A DNA stretch of 64,000 nt from Clostridiales bacterium. Lineage in GTDB: Bacteria; Bacillota; Clostridia; Oscillospirales; Oscillospiraceae. The notes beneath the pieces are model-generated. The model was not told the DNA's origin and did not search any database. It worked only from the letters and a program-made list of their open reading frames with translations. The DNA is taken from contig JAHAEW010000007.1 of NCBI GenBank assembly GCA_018374635.1, positions 1 through 64,000 of the forward strand, written 5' to 3'. The translations under genes and the position numbers were made by a program. The number at the start of each line of letters is the position of its first letter. The stretch's first letter is position 1. This document shows, piece by piece, positions 7,191-16,269 of this stretch.

Positions 7191-8510
7191 TTACGCCTCC
7201 ACGGGCACCCGCTCTTCCACGGCCGGGGCGTGGGCGGCGGAACCGGTCTCCTTGGCCAGCGCCCGGGCGTTGGCCAGCATGAGCTTGATGCGGTTCTCCT
7301 GGTTGATCTTGGTGGCGCCCGGGTCGTAGTCGATGGCCACGATGTTGGACAGGGGATAGTCGTCCTTCAGCTTGCGGATCATGCCCTTGCCCACGATATG
7401 GTTGGGCAGGCATCCAAAGGGCTGGGTGCACACGATGTTGGGTGTGCCGGAGTGGATGAGCTCCAGCATCTCGGCGGTGAGCAGCCAGCCCTCGCCCATC
7501 TTGTTGCCCTCGCCCAGATAGCCCCGGATGAGGCGGCGCAGGTCGTCAAAGGTGCCCGGGGCCCGGAAGCCGCCCTCGCTCATGGCGGCGATCATGGCCC
7601 GCTGGCACTTCTTCACATAGTTCTCAAAGAGCTCGCAGACCTTCTTTTTGAGCCACTTGCCGCCGTAGAGGTCCACGTCCACCTCGCGGTTGTTGATCTT
7701 GAAGATGATGAAATCGGTGAGACCCGGCACCACGGGCTCGGCCCCCTCCGAGAGGAGGAACTGCTCCAGGTTGTTGTTGCCCAGGGGGGAGTACTTGATG
7801 TAGATCTCGCCGACCACGCCCACCCGGACCTTGGGCTCCCCCTGGACGGGGATGTCCCGGAAGGTCTGGACGATCCACTTGAAGTTCTCGCACATCTGGG
7901 GGTAGGAGAGGCCCTTGCCCTGGTCCATGCCGTCCAGGAGGCGCTGCATGCAGGACTCGATGGCCCCATCGGTCTGCCCCGCGGTGACCTCATAGGGGCG
8001 GACCTGGTTGGAGGTCTGCACGATGATGTCGCCGTACATCATGGCGAACACCGCCTTGCGGATGAAGGGGAGGGTCAGCTGGAAGCCGGGGTTCTTCTCC
8101 AGGCCGGAGAGGTTGACCGACACCACGGGGACGAACGCCAGTCCCGCCTTCTTGAGGGCCTTGCGCAGCAGGTGGATGTAGTTGGAGGCCCGGCACCCGC
8201 CGCCCGTCTGGGTGATGAGGAGGGCCACCTTGTGCACGTCGTACCGCCCGCTCTGGATGGCGTCGATGAGCTGGCCGATGACCAGGAGGGCGGGGTAGCA
8301 GGTGTCGTTGTGGACGTACTTCTGTCCGGCGTCCACGATGCTCTTGCCGGAGGTGTTGAGGGTCTCCACCTTGAATCCCTCCCGCTCCAGCAGGCGGGCC
8401 ATCATGCCGAAGTGGACGGGGAGCATCTGGGGCATGAGGAGGGTGTACTCCTCTTTCATCTCCTTGGTGAAGAGGAGCCGCCCGGTCTTGTCGTATACTA
8501 ATTCAGCCAT
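7191..8510 (-). CDS. Acyl-CoA dehydratase activase partner (CoA-activase C-terminal half)
   Basis: 439 aa. It matches the C-terminal third of the large fused activases usually annotated as 2-hydroxyacyl-CoA dehydratase activase (DUF2229 context). Cys motifs include YVHNDTCYPALLVIG and ITQTGGGCRASNYI, with PFGCLPNHIVGKGM near the end; such cysteines typically bind Fe-S. The start is taken at the second Met (MAELVYDK), six bases after AAAGGAAG, rather than 18 bases upstream. It follows the ATPase gene by 28 bp. In many Clostridia the two are one polypeptide of about 1,400 aa, and the combined length here is about the same. Enzymatic role is inferred from the family. Confidence 0.85.
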   Translation of the reverse strand: MAELVYDKTGRLLFTKEMKEEYTLLMPQMLPVHFGMMARLLEREGFKVETLNTSGKSIVDAGQKYVHNDTCYPALLVIGQLIDAIQSGRYDVHKVALLITQTGGGCRASNYIHLLRKALKKAGLAFVPVVSVNLSGLEKNPGFQLTLPFIRKAVFAMMYGDIIVQTSNQVRPYEVTAGQTDGAIESCMQRLLDGMDQGKGLSYPQMCENFKWIVQTFRDIPVQGEPKVRVGVVGEIYIKYSPLGNNNLEQFLLSEGAEPVVPGLTDFIIFKINNREVDVDLYGGKWLKKKVCELFENYVKKCQRAMIAAMSEGGFRAPGTFDDLRRLIRGYLGEGNKMGEGWLLTAEMLELIHSGTPNIVCTQPFGCLPNHIVGKGMIRKLKDDYPLSNIVAIDYDPGATKINQENRIKLMLANARALAKETGSAAHAPAVEERVPVEA

Positions 8511-8538
8511 AGCTTGCTTCCTTTCCATGGGGTGGGGT

Positions 8539-11475
8539 TCACGGCCGGTCCTTCCGGGCCTCGATGGCGGCCATCAGGGAGCGGATGCGGATGGTCACAG
8601 CGCCCAGGTTGCTGATGTCGTCGATCTTGAGCTGGGTGTAGAGCTTGCCGCCCTCCTCCAGGATGTCCCGCAGCTCGTCGGTGGTGATGGCGTCGGTGCC
8701 GCAGCCGAAGGAGACCAGCTGGATGACCTGCATGTCCTCCTGGGTGCAGACATAGCGGGCGGCGTTGTACATCCGGCTCTGGAAGGTCCACTGGTTGAGG
8801 ACTTTCCGGGGGGCGTAACCCTCCAGATAGCTCAGTGCGTCCTCGGTGACCAGGACGAAGCCGAAGGATGTGATGAGGTCGTTGATGCCGTGGTTGATCT
8901 CCGGGTCGATGTGGTAGGGGCGGCCGCACAGGACCAGGATGGGCATGTCGTGGACCCGGGCGTACTCGATGTACTCCCTGCCGGTCTCCCGCACCACGTG
9001 CATGTAGTTCTCATAGGCGGTGTAGGCCGCCTGGGCGGCCATGCGGGTCTCCCGCTTGGGAATACGGAACTCCTGGTCCATAAAAGAGGAGATCCGCTTG
9101 ATGAAGTCCTTGTGCCGCCACAGGCCCACATAGGGGTCCAGGAAGCGGGTCTGCTTCAGGGAGGGCACATTGGCCGCCAGCAGCTCCGGGTAATAGGCCA
9201 CCACGGGGCAGTTATAGTGGTTGTCGCCGATGCCCTCGTCGTTGTTGTAGGACATGCAGGGGTACCAGATGGCGTCCACCCCCGCCTCCACCAGAGCCTC
9301 CACATGGCCGTGGAGGAGCTTGGCGGGGTAGCACACCGTGTCCGAGGGGATGGTGCGCTGGCCCTTCAGGTAGAGCTTGCGGGAGGACTCGGGGGAGAGG
9401 ACCACCTCGAAGTTCAGCTTGGTGAAGAAGGTGAACCAGAAGGGAAGGTTCTCGTACATGTTCAGGCCGAAGGGGATGCCGATCTTTCCCCGGGAGCCGT
9501 CCCCCTCACCCACGCCCTGGAGGGAGCGGAGCTTCTTGTACTTGAAGTTCATCAGGTCGGGCAGCTGGGTCTTCTCCTTGCCCAGGGGGCGGGAGCAGCG
9601 GTTGCCCGAGATGAATTTCCGCCCGCCGTCAAACTGGTTGACCGTGAGGGAGCAGTGGTTGGTGCACAGGCCGCAGGTGACGGGCTTGGCGGTGTGGGTG
9701 AAGCTCTCCAGATCCTCCCGGCTCAGAAGGGTGGAGCGCTCCAGATGGAGGTCCCGGGCGGCGAGGGCCGCGCCGAAGGCCCCCATGAGGCCGGCGATGG
9801 TGGGGCGGGTCACGTCCCGGCCCAGCTCCTGTTCAAAGGCCCGGAGGACGGCGTCGTTGAGGAAGGTGCCGCCCTGCACCACGATGTGGCGGCCCAGATC
9901 GTCGGCCGAGGCGGCCCGGATGACCTTGTAGACCGCGTTTTTGACGATGGAGATGGACAATCCCGCGCTGATGTCCTCCACGCTGGCGCCGTCCTTCTGG
10001 GCCTGCTTGACGGAGGAGTTCATGAACACGGTGCACCGGGAGCCCAGGTTTACCGGGCGGGGGGAGAAGAGCCCCAGCTTGGAGAAGGAGGCGATGTCAT
10101 ACCCCAGGGCCTTGGCGAAGGTCTCGATAAAGGAGCCGCAGCCGGAGGAGCAGGCCTCGTTGAGCATAATGGAGTCCACCGCGCCGTTGCGGATCTTGAA
10201 GCACTTCATGTCCTGGCCGCCGATGTCGATGATGAAGTCCACGTCGGGGTTGAAGTGGGCGGCGGCCTTGTAGTGGGCCACCGTCTCCACCAATCCCAGG
10301 TCGCAGCGGAAGGCGTTCTGGATGAGGGCCTCGCCGTAGCCGGTGACCGCCGCGCCCTTGATCTGGATGCGGTCCCCGCACCGCTCGTAGAGCTTGCGCA
10401 GCTGCTCCAGCACGATGGCCACGGGATTGCCCTGGTTGGAGTGGTAGTAGGTGTAGAGCAGCCCTCCGTCCGCCGTGATGAGGGTCATCTTGGTGGTGGT
10501 GGAGCCGGCGTCGATGCCCAGCCACGCGGGGCCGGAATAGGTCTCCAGGTCGGCCTTGGGCGGGTGGTTGGCGTTGTGGCGCTCCAGAAAGGCGGCGTAG
10601 TCGGCCTCGCTGGTGAAGAGGGGGGGCATGGTGTCCACGGTGGTCTTGGCGTCCACGCTCTCCTCCAGCAGCTTGAGCACCTCCTCAAAGGGGCGCTCCC
10701 GGTACTCGTCGGCGCAGAGGGCCGCGCCGATGGCGGCGAAGCAGTCGCCGTCCTCGGGGAAGATGGCGTGCTCCCCGTCCAGGCGGAGGGTCTCCACAAA
10801 GCGCTCCCGCAGGCCGTAGAGGAAGTGCAGCGGCCCGCCCAGGAAGACGATGGTCCCCTTGAGCTCCCGGCCCTGGGTCAGTCCGGCCACGGTCTGGTCC
10901 ACCACGGCCTGGAAGATGGAGGCGGCCACGTCCTCCTTCCGCCCGCCCTGGTTGAGGATGGGCTGGATGTCCGTCTTGGCGAACACGCCGCAGCGGGAGG
11001 CGATGGGGTAGATCTTCTCGTGCCGGAGGGAGAGCCGGTCCAGCTCGTCCGCGGTGACGTTCATCAGGGTGGCCATCTGGTCGATGAAGGCCCCCGTTCC
11101 GCCGGCGCAGGAGCCGTTCATGCGCTCCTCCAGCGCGCCGCCGAAGAAGATGATCTTGGCGTCCTCGCCGCCCAGCTCGATGACGGCGTCAGTGGCGGGG
11201 TAGTACGCCCGGACGGCGGCGGCGGTGGCGTAGACCTCCTGCACAAAGTCGATGTTGCTGGCCTTGGCCACACCCAGGCCGGCCGAGCCGGTGATGACCA
11301 GTTTGACCTCCTGGCCCCGGAAGCGGTCCTCGATGGAGTGGAGGGTCTCGCAGGCCCGCTCGCGGGTCTTGGAGTAGTGCCGCTCATAAGAACGGAAGAG
11401 CAGTTTGTTGGATTCATCCAGCACCACGACCTTGACGGTGGTGGAGCCGATATCAATGCCGATGCGCAGGCTCAT
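8539..11475 (-). CDS. Acyl-CoA dehydratase activase, double BcrAD/BadFG ATPase
   Basis: 978 aa, with two ASKHA-type ATPase domains in tandem. The first begins IGIDIGSTTVKVVVLDE (residue 4), with NGSCAGGTGAFIDQM and SRCGVFAKTD. The second begins LGIDAGSTTTKMTLITADGG (about residue 320), with NEACSSGCGSFIE and SRCTVFMNSS. A DUF2229-like region with several cysteines follows. These ATPases pass a high-energy electron through a shared [4Fe-4S] cluster to a radical dehydratase. The start is ATG at 11475 after AAGGAG; upstream codons lie in the leader. No HgdA/HgdB-type dehydratase subunits are present nearby, so the partner enzyme is elsewhere or unknown. Confidence 0.9.
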   Translation of the reverse strand: MSLRIGIDIGSTTVKVVVLDESNKLLFRSYERHYSKTRERACETLHSIEDRFRGQEVKLVITGSAGLGVAKASNIDFVQEVYATAAAVRAYYPATDAVIELGGEDAKIIFFGGALEERMNGSCAGGTGAFIDQMATLMNVTADELDRLSLRHEKIYPIASRCGVFAKTDIQPILNQGGRKEDVAASIFQAVVDQTVAGLTQGRELKGTIVFLGGPLHFLYGLRERFVETLRLDGEHAIFPEDGDCFAAIGAALCADEYRERPFEEVLKLLEESVDAKTTVDTMPPLFTSEADYAAFLERHNANHPPKADLETYSGPAWLGIDAGSTTTKMTLITADGGLLYTYYHSNQGNPVAIVLEQLRKLYERCGDRIQIKGAAVTGYGEALIQNAFRCDLGLVETVAHYKAAAHFNPDVDFIIDIGGQDMKCFKIRNGAVDSIMLNEACSSGCGSFIETFAKALGYDIASFSKLGLFSPRPVNLGSRCTVFMNSSVKQAQKDGASVEDISAGLSISIVKNAVYKVIRAASADDLGRHIVVQGGTFLNDAVLRAFEQELGRDVTRPTIAGLMGAFGAALAARDLHLERSTLLSREDLESFTHTAKPVTCGLCTNHCSLTVNQFDGGRKFISGNRCSRPLGKEKTQLPDLMNFKYKKLRSLQGVGEGDGSRGKIGIPFGLNMYENLPFWFTFFTKLNFEVVLSPESSRKLYLKGQRTIPSDTVCYPAKLLHGHVEALVEAGVDAIWYPCMSYNNDEGIGDNHYNCPVVAYYPELLAANVPSLKQTRFLDPYVGLWRHKDFIKRISSFMDQEFRIPKRETRMAAQAAYTAYENYMHVVRETGREYIEYARVHDMPILVLCGRPYHIDPEINHGINDLITSFGFVLVTEDALSYLEGYAPRKVLNQWTFQSRMYNAARYVCTQEDMQVIQLVSFGCGTDAITTDELRDILEEGGKLYTQLKIDDISNLGAVTIRIRSLMAAIEARKDRP

Positions 11476-11547
11476 AGCCGAAATCTCCTTCATGATCCAG
11501 GGGCCGGGCAGGCCCCGCTCAGAAAATATGAAATAAACGTAACTTAC

Positions 11548-11576
11548 ATAATAGTACAAAATTTTTCATTTTACAA
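11548..11576 (-). promoter_or_regulatory. Promoter of the activase operon
   Basis: TTGTAA (11571-11576), 17-bp spacer, TATTAT (11548-11553) reading leftward, about 70 bp before the activase ATG, in an AT-rich stretch. The 160 bp between this and the rightward promoter at 11733 holds no gene. Confidence 0.65.
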
Positions 11577-11732
11577 CCCCTAAAAGGCAGAATACAGGAT
11601 GTTCCGGTGTTGGAAATGAATTTGAAATTGTGCAGGATAGACAAAGAGAACCGGGCGGAAAAAGGGTGGTCCGACAGGGAAGCAAATCCGGGCGGCCTTT
11701 TGATTTTTAATCCGATTTTAAAAAAGGGGGCC

Positions 11733-11761
11733 TTGTCTGGGGGGTGAGGATATTATATGAT
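11733..11761 (+). promoter_or_regulatory. Promoter of the DUF1700-like gene
   Basis: TTGTCT (11733-11738), 17 bp, TATGAT (11756-11761), 40 bp before the ATG. Confidence 0.55.
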
Positions 11762-11800
11762 AGCACCAAAGAAACACAGGACAGCGGGAGGGAACAGAAT

Positions 11801-12304
11801 ATGACGAAGGAAGCCTATTTGCAGGCGCTGTGGAATGCCCTGATCCTCCGGGTGGACCGGGCGGAGGCGGAACGCCTGGTGACCTATTACGAGCGCACCC
11901 TGGCGGAAGCGGGGGCGGATGGAGAGGCGCGCCTGGTGGAGCAGTGGGGCGCGCCGGAGGCGCTGGCGGCGCGGCTGTGCGGCGTCTCGGACCAGCGGCG
12001 CGGGCCGGACCGGCGGACCCGCTGGACGGTGGGCGCGGTGCTGTGCGTGCTGGCGGCGGTCTCCATCTACTCCGGGGCCCGTCAGCTCTCCCGCTGGATG
12101 GACTGGGGCGCGCAGGCCGTGGCGGAAGAGACTGCGGTGGATCAGGTGGTGATCCAGGCGGTCCTGCCGGACAGCGGCGAAGCCGCCGCATATGAGTATG
12201 CCGTCACCACCCGGGAAGGGACCGCCGTGAACGGGGACGCCCTGGAACCGGGACAGGAAGGGAGCGTCTATGTCGTAGAGGAGGACGCCGTGCAGACGCC
12301 GTAA
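11801..12304 (+). CDS. DUF1700/HAAS-like membrane protein
   Basis: 167 aa. The N-terminal 60 residues match the pattern of DUF1700 (HAAS) domains: MTKEAYLQALWNAL, then VTYYERTLAEAG and VEQWGAPEALAARL. One transmembrane helix follows (WTVGAVLCVLAAVSIYSGA), then an extracytoplasmic tail of about 75 residues. Such proteins are usually paired with a PadR regulator and act in envelope stress; no PadR gene is adjacent here. Start ATG follows GGGAGG. It ends just before a bidirectional terminator and is monocistronic. Confidence 0.7.
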   Translation: MTKEAYLQALWNALILRVDRAEAERLVTYYERTLAEAGADGEARLVEQWGAPEALAARLCGVSDQRRGPDRRTRWTVGAVLCVLAAVSIYSGARQLSRWMDWGAQAVAEETAVDQVVIQAVLPDSGEAAAYEYAVTTREGTAVNGDALEPGQEGSVYVVEEDAVQTP

Positions 12305-12311
12305 AAAAGAT

Positions 12312-12348
12312 CGGCCCTCCGGTTCAACAAGCCGGAGGGCCGTTTTCT
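12312..12348. terminator. Bidirectional intrinsic terminator
   Basis: Perfect 11-bp stem CGGCCCTCCGG/CCGGAGGGCCG with a 9-nt loop and TTTTCTT on the plus side, between convergent genes. A-rich sequence on the other flank lets it serve the leftward GH25 gene as well. Confidence 0.85.
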
Positions 12349-12350
12349 TA

Positions 12351-13115
12351 TTATGCAGTGGGCAGGCCGAAGGCATCGAAGGCCTTCTGGCTGCCCCGGA
12401 AGACGTTCAGGTCGATGCGCTGCTCCCGGCCCTGATAGCCCTCCAGCCGGGCGGCGTGGCTGTACTGCCAGAAATCCCAGTCGTGGAGCAGGGGAGCCAC
12501 CAGGGGACTGCTGATCCAGAGGGGATAGTCCCGGTACTCCCGCCCGGAGAGGTAGAGCTGATAAGAGCGGTAGGTGGCGTAGAGGATGGGTTTGACGCCG
12601 TAGCGCTCCTCCAGCGCGTCCAGGAGGGGGTCCAGAATGGCCTTGGTGGAAGCGGCGTCGGCCGGCTCATCCAGATAGGATCCGTAAAACTCGATGTCCA
12701 CCACCGGGGGGAGGGAACCCGGCGTCACCGGGACGGTCTCGATAAAATTCTGTGCCTGGGTCTCTCCGGGGCTGTCGTAGCTGAAGAAATGATAGGCCCC
12801 GGGGCGGACGCCGGCGGCCTGGGCGCCCGCCCAGTTCTCCGCAAAGCGCACGTCCTTCAGGCCGCTCCCCTCGGTGGCCTTGATGAAGGCGAAGTCCACG
12901 CCCTGTCCGGCCAGAGAGGCCCAGTCCACCTCCCCCTGGTAGGTGGACACGTCCACGCCGAAGACCTGCCACTCTGGGGGATGGACCTCGTCCGGCAGGA
13001 GGATATAGCCCCGCCAGCGGAGAAAGGCCAGGGTGAGCGCGGCCAGGGCGGCCAGAGCGGCCGCAATGAGAATGAGCCGCAGCAGGATACGAAAAACAGA
13101 TTTCACAATGCGCAC
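12351..13115 (-). CDS. Glycoside hydrolase family 25 muramidase, membrane-anchored
   Basis: 254 aa. An N-terminal signal-anchor (residues 7-33, rich in Leu/Ala) is followed by the GH25 catalytic domain, with GVDVSTYQGEVDW (Asp at strand 1), the DxE signature VVDIEFYG and the closing DWDFWQYS. It should cleave the MurNAc-GlcNAc bond on the outer face of the membrane, in growth, sporulation or cell separation. The start is GTG behind AGGAGG at ten bases; an ATG does not fit the frame. Monocistronic, convergent with the DUF1700-like gene. Confidence 0.9.
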   Translation of the reverse strand: MRIVKSVFRILLRLILIAAALAALAALTLAFLRWRGYILLPDEVHPPEWQVFGVDVSTYQGEVDWASLAGQGVDFAFIKATEGSGLKDVRFAENWAGAQAAGVRPGAYHFFSYDSPGETQAQNFIETVPVTPGSLPPVVDIEFYGSYLDEPADAASTKAILDPLLDALEERYGVKPILYATYRSYQLYLSGREYRDYPLWISSPLVAPLLHDWDFWQYSHAARLEGYQGREQRIDLNVFRGSQKAFDAFGLPTA

Positions 13116-13208
13116 CGGAAAACGAGCCTCCTGTTCGGTTGGGTTGCTTGCGCTTCTCTCCTATCATAGCGGCCCGCTCCCGCTTTGGCAAGCCCCCGGA
13201 CATGGGGA

Positions 13209-15119
13209 TCACGGCCCCTCGGGGGTATAGCGGGTGAGCTCCTCCGCAATATAGTGTTCCCCATAGAGGATGTCGTAGACCAGGGAGCGGTAGATGGAGA
13301 CGGTCTCCGCGCTCTCCTTGGGCGGGGCGGCGTAGGCCGTCCCCGCGCCGTCCACGAAGAGCCGCTCCCGGTAGAGCAGCATGTCCTCACCGGCCTGGTC
13401 CACCCAGGTGAACCAGAGGGGCTTCCAGAGCCCCGCCCAGTCCAGGATCTGCATTCCCATGCCCGAGACGCTCACCAGGTCGGGGGCCTCCAGCTCTGCG
13501 CCGTAGTTGTTCCACACCACATAGGAGGTCTGGTGCATCCGGAAGAGCTCCTGGGTGTCCCAGTCCTCGGTGTTGGGGGAGGAGGCGTACCCCAGCTTGG
13601 AGTAGATGGTGCCCGATCCGTCCAGAGCGAGTCCGGGCAGGTGGTCCCCCAGAAAGACCAGCAGGACCGGCTCACCGCAGTCCTCCAGGGCCTCCACCAG
13701 CCTGCCCAGCATGGCGTCGGCGTCGCGGAGGCCGTGGATCAGGGAGTCCAGGGCCCCCAGGTCGGCTCCGGTCAGACTGGGACAGGTATAGTCTACCCCG
13801 GAGGGGGCGGAAAATTTCCCATCATAATAGGGCTGGTGGTTCTCCATGGTCAGGCCGTAGAGGAAGAGGGGGGCGTCCCCCTTCTCCCCGAAGAGGGTAA
13901 GGAGCTGGTCGGCCAGGGTGTCATCCGAGAGGTAGCCGCCTTCATACCGGGGTTCCACGGTGAAGTCCTCGTCGTACACCAGCTGGTCGAAGCCGATGGC
14001 GGGCAGGTTGGAGGCGCGGTTGTAGAGGCTGTCGTTGTAGGAGTGCACCATGGCGGTCTCATAGCCCTGCCCTTCCAGGGCCTTGACCAGGGAGGGGAGA
14101 CGGGAGTAGGTGGTGCGGTCGCTGAGGGTGGTGAGGCTCTCCGACGCGCCGGGGAAGGCGGAGGGGACGCCGGTGAAGAGCTCCATCTCCACATTCCCGG
14201 TGCCCCCCGCATAGGCGGAGGAGAGGAAGGTCCCCCCGGCGGCCTCCTGCTGGAGGGCGTGGAAGTTGGGGATGGGGTCCTCCGCAAAGGTGATGCCGGG
14301 GAGGGCGGTGATGTCGAAGAAGCTCTCCGACAGGATGAGGATGATGTTGGGCTGCTGGGCCTGGGGGTCGGCGGGCTCCTGGGCGGCCTCCAGCTGGAGA
14401 AGGATGCGGTTGAGGTTGTTCTCGGTGTAGGCATCGGGGGCCTCCATGGCGCTCTCGCACAGGGCGCTGTACATGCCGGAGAGCAGGCCCAGACGCTGGT
14501 TGCGCTCCCCCTGGCTCTCCCCCTCGGGGCCGGAGAGGAGGGTGCGGGAGCCGGGCATCCACAGGAGATTGCCCAGCAGGGAGAGGGTCAGGGTCAGGCA
14601 GCCCAGGCGGCGGGGGAGCCGGTTCCAGCGGGGAGAGGGCTCCCCCTTGGAGAAGAGAAAGGCCAGCACCAGCAGGAGGAGGGCAAGCCCGATCCCCTGC
14701 CAGGTGGCCGTACCCAGCTCCATCCCGGGACGGAGAAATCCGGCGATCTGCCCGGCCTGCCCGGTCATGGCCAGGTCGCTGGCCAGGATGGGGGCGCCGT
14801 TGAGGACCTCCTTCAAGTGGTTGGCGATGGAGAAGAGGAGCAGGGGCAGCGTGAGCATGGCCGCCGCCGCGAAGAATCGCCGGGTCAGAAGCAGGAGCAG
14901 CTGCTGGAGCAAAAAGAGAAAGCAGTATGTAAAAAAGACGGCCTGCACATGGCTGTCCATCCAGGCTGCGGCCTCCGGCGCGCCCTGCAAGGTGATGAGC
15001 TGGCACAGGTAGAGGAGGAGCAGCGGGGCAAAGCCGACAACGGGAAGGCGGAGCCATGGACTGCGTCTCCACGGCCCCCGCCAGAGGCGGAGCATACGAT
15101 TACGCTTCACGGGGCACAT
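13209..15119 (-). CDS. LTA synthase family (sulfatase-fold) membrane protein
   Basis: 636 aa. About five transmembrane helices lie in the first 180 residues, then an extracellular alkaline-phosphatase/sulfatase-type domain starting NIILILSESFFDI. The catalytic Thr region is GGTGNVEMELFTG, and the metal-site segments are TAMVHSYNDSLYNR and VFLGDHLPG. The family polymerises glycerol-phosphate onto lipid anchors or adds phosphoglycerol to glycans. The start is the second Met (MCPVKRN) behind AAAGGA; an ATG 48 bases upstream lies inside the -10 element and cannot be in the transcript. Confidence 0.88.
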   Translation of the reverse strand: MCPVKRNRMLRLWRGPWRRSPWLRLPVVGFAPLLLLYLCQLITLQGAPEAAAWMDSHVQAVFFTYCFLFLLQQLLLLLTRRFFAAAAMLTLPLLLFSIANHLKEVLNGAPILASDLAMTGQAGQIAGFLRPGMELGTATWQGIGLALLLLVLAFLFSKGEPSPRWNRLPRRLGCLTLTLSLLGNLLWMPGSRTLLSGPEGESQGERNQRLGLLSGMYSALCESAMEAPDAYTENNLNRILLQLEAAQEPADPQAQQPNIILILSESFFDITALPGITFAEDPIPNFHALQQEAAGGTFLSSAYAGGTGNVEMELFTGVPSAFPGASESLTTLSDRTTYSRLPSLVKALEGQGYETAMVHSYNDSLYNRASNLPAIGFDQLVYDEDFTVEPRYEGGYLSDDTLADQLLTLFGEKGDAPLFLYGLTMENHQPYYDGKFSAPSGVDYTCPSLTGADLGALDSLIHGLRDADAMLGRLVEALEDCGEPVLLVFLGDHLPGLALDGSGTIYSKLGYASSPNTEDWDTQELFRMHQTSYVVWNNYGAELEAPDLVSVSGMGMQILDWAGLWKPLWFTWVDQAGEDMLLYRERLFVDGAGTAYAAPPKESAETVSIYRSLVYDILYGEHYIAEELTRYTPEGP

Positions 15120-15165
15120 CCGATCCTTTCTGGTCAAAGTGTAACGTTCGGGCAAGTATTTTCCC

Positions 15166-15195
15166 ATTGTAGGCGGAGGAAACGGCCTTTGTCAA
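15166..15195 (-). promoter_or_regulatory. Promoter of the LTA-synthase-like gene
   Basis: TTGACA (15190-15195), 18-bp spacer, TACAAT (15166-15171) reading leftward. Its -10 overlaps the most upstream in-frame ATG, which decides the start codon in favour of 15119. Confidence 0.75.
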
Positions 15196-15244
15196 TGGGA
15201 AAGAGACACAAAAACAGAAAAAGATCCCGAAAACCGCCGAAAAA

Positions 15245-15274
15245 AGCCCCGGCCCGGATCGTGGGACCAGGGCT
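15245..15274 (-). terminator. Probable terminator after the dehydrogenase gene
   Basis: G/C-rich imperfect stem (AGCCC at 15270-15274 with GGGCT at 15245-15249, plus inner pairs) followed leftward by TTTTTTC. Confidence 0.5.
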
Positions 15275-15285
15275 GTGGCCGGAGC

Positions 15286-16155
15286 TCAGTGAGACGGATA
15301 GGATTGGATCAGGGCCTGAGTTCCCTCGTTCTCCAGGCCCTCCCGCGCCATCTTCTCATAGCGGGCGCAGACGGTGTTGAGCATGTCCAGGTCCACGCCC
15401 CGGCTGCGGCACTCCTCCTGGACGATGCGCATGTCCTTGATAAAGTGCTTGATGAAAAAGCCGGGGGCGAAATCGCCCCTGAGCACCCGGGGAGCCATGT
15501 TGGCGATCTGCCAGGAGCCGGCCGCCCCGCCGCCGATGGCCTGGAGCATGGCCTGGGGGTCCAGGCCCACCGCTTCCGCGTAGACCAGGGCCTCGGTATA
15601 GGCGGCGGTGGCCCCCGCCACGGCGATCTGGTTGGCGGCCTTGGTGCGCTGGCCGGCCCCGGCGGGACCCATGTAGTGGATGCTCTTTCCCATGCAGGCG
15701 AAGAAGGGGGCGGCCGCCTCGAAGTCGGCCTCATCGCCCCCCACCATGATGGAGAGGGAGGCGTTGCGGGCGCCGCTGTCCCCGCCCGAGACCGGGGCGT
15801 CCAGCACGCGGATGCCCCGCTCCTTTCCCAGGACGTGGAGCCGCTGGGCCAGCGCGGGGGAGGAGGTGGTCATGTCGATGGCCAGCGCGCCGGGCTTGGC
15901 GTGGGCAAAGACGCCGTCCGCCCCGGTAAAGACGGCCTCCACGTCGCTGGGATAGCCGACCATGACAAAGACAGCGTCGGCGTCCCGGACCGCCTGGGCG
16001 ATGGTGGAGCAGGGGGTCAGATGATACTGGGCCGCCACGTCAGAGAGAGTTTCAAAACGGCGGGTATAGATGGAGACGCTGTGTCCGTGGGCGGCCAGGT
16101 GGCCGGCCATGGGGCGTCCCATCACACCGGCGCCGATCCATGCGATATGTGCCAT
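15286..16155 (-). CDS. Beta-hydroxyacid dehydrogenase (GarR/GlxR/3-hydroxyisobutyrate type)
   Basis: 289 aa, NAD(P)-dependent oxidation or reduction of a beta-hydroxyacid in the cytosol. Rossmann motif GAGVMGRPMAGHLAAHGHS at the N-terminus, substrate signature DAPVSGGDSGA, and the catalytic Lys region GQRTKAANQ (about residue 168). The C-terminal all-helical domain has FIKHFIKDM, which is typical. Cofactor preference may lean to NADPH because TRR follows strand 2, but this is inference. Start ATG after AAGGAGG. Monocistronic; context does not identify the substrate. Confidence 0.92.
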   Translation of the reverse strand: MAHIAWIGAGVMGRPMAGHLAAHGHSVSIYTRRFETLSDVAAQYHLTPCSTIAQAVRDADAVFVMVGYPSDVEAVFTGADGVFAHAKPGALAIDMTTSSPALAQRLHVLGKERGIRVLDAPVSGGDSGARNASLSIMVGGDEADFEAAAPFFACMGKSIHYMGPAGAGQRTKAANQIAVAGATAAYTEALVYAEAVGLDPQAMLQAIGGGAAGSWQIANMAPRVLRGDFAPGFFIKHFIKDMRIVQEECRSRGVDLDMLNTVCARYEKMAREGLENEGTQALIQSYPSH

Positions 16156-16225
16156 AGGGAGACCTCCTTGGATGAAATTTGTATTCAGTATAGAGCCTCC
16201 CAGCCCGGTCTGTCAACCGGAAGGC

Positions 16226-16256
16226 AAAGGCCGCGGCCCTATGGGCTGCGGCCTTT
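16226..16256 (-). terminator. Hairpin after the hemolysin-III gene
   Basis: AAAGGCCGC/GCGGCCTTT stem (16226-16234 and 16248-16256) with an inner GCCC/GGGC pair, immediately beyond the leftward stop codon; a short U-tract follows. Confidence 0.65.
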
Positions 16257-16269
16257 GTGCAGGATCGGC

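Noticed and set aside
8302..11583. 1093-codon plus-strand ORF opposite the activase gene
   Set aside because: Antisense shadow with Gly/Val/His-rich translation and no ribosome site; the activase motifs are on the minus strand.
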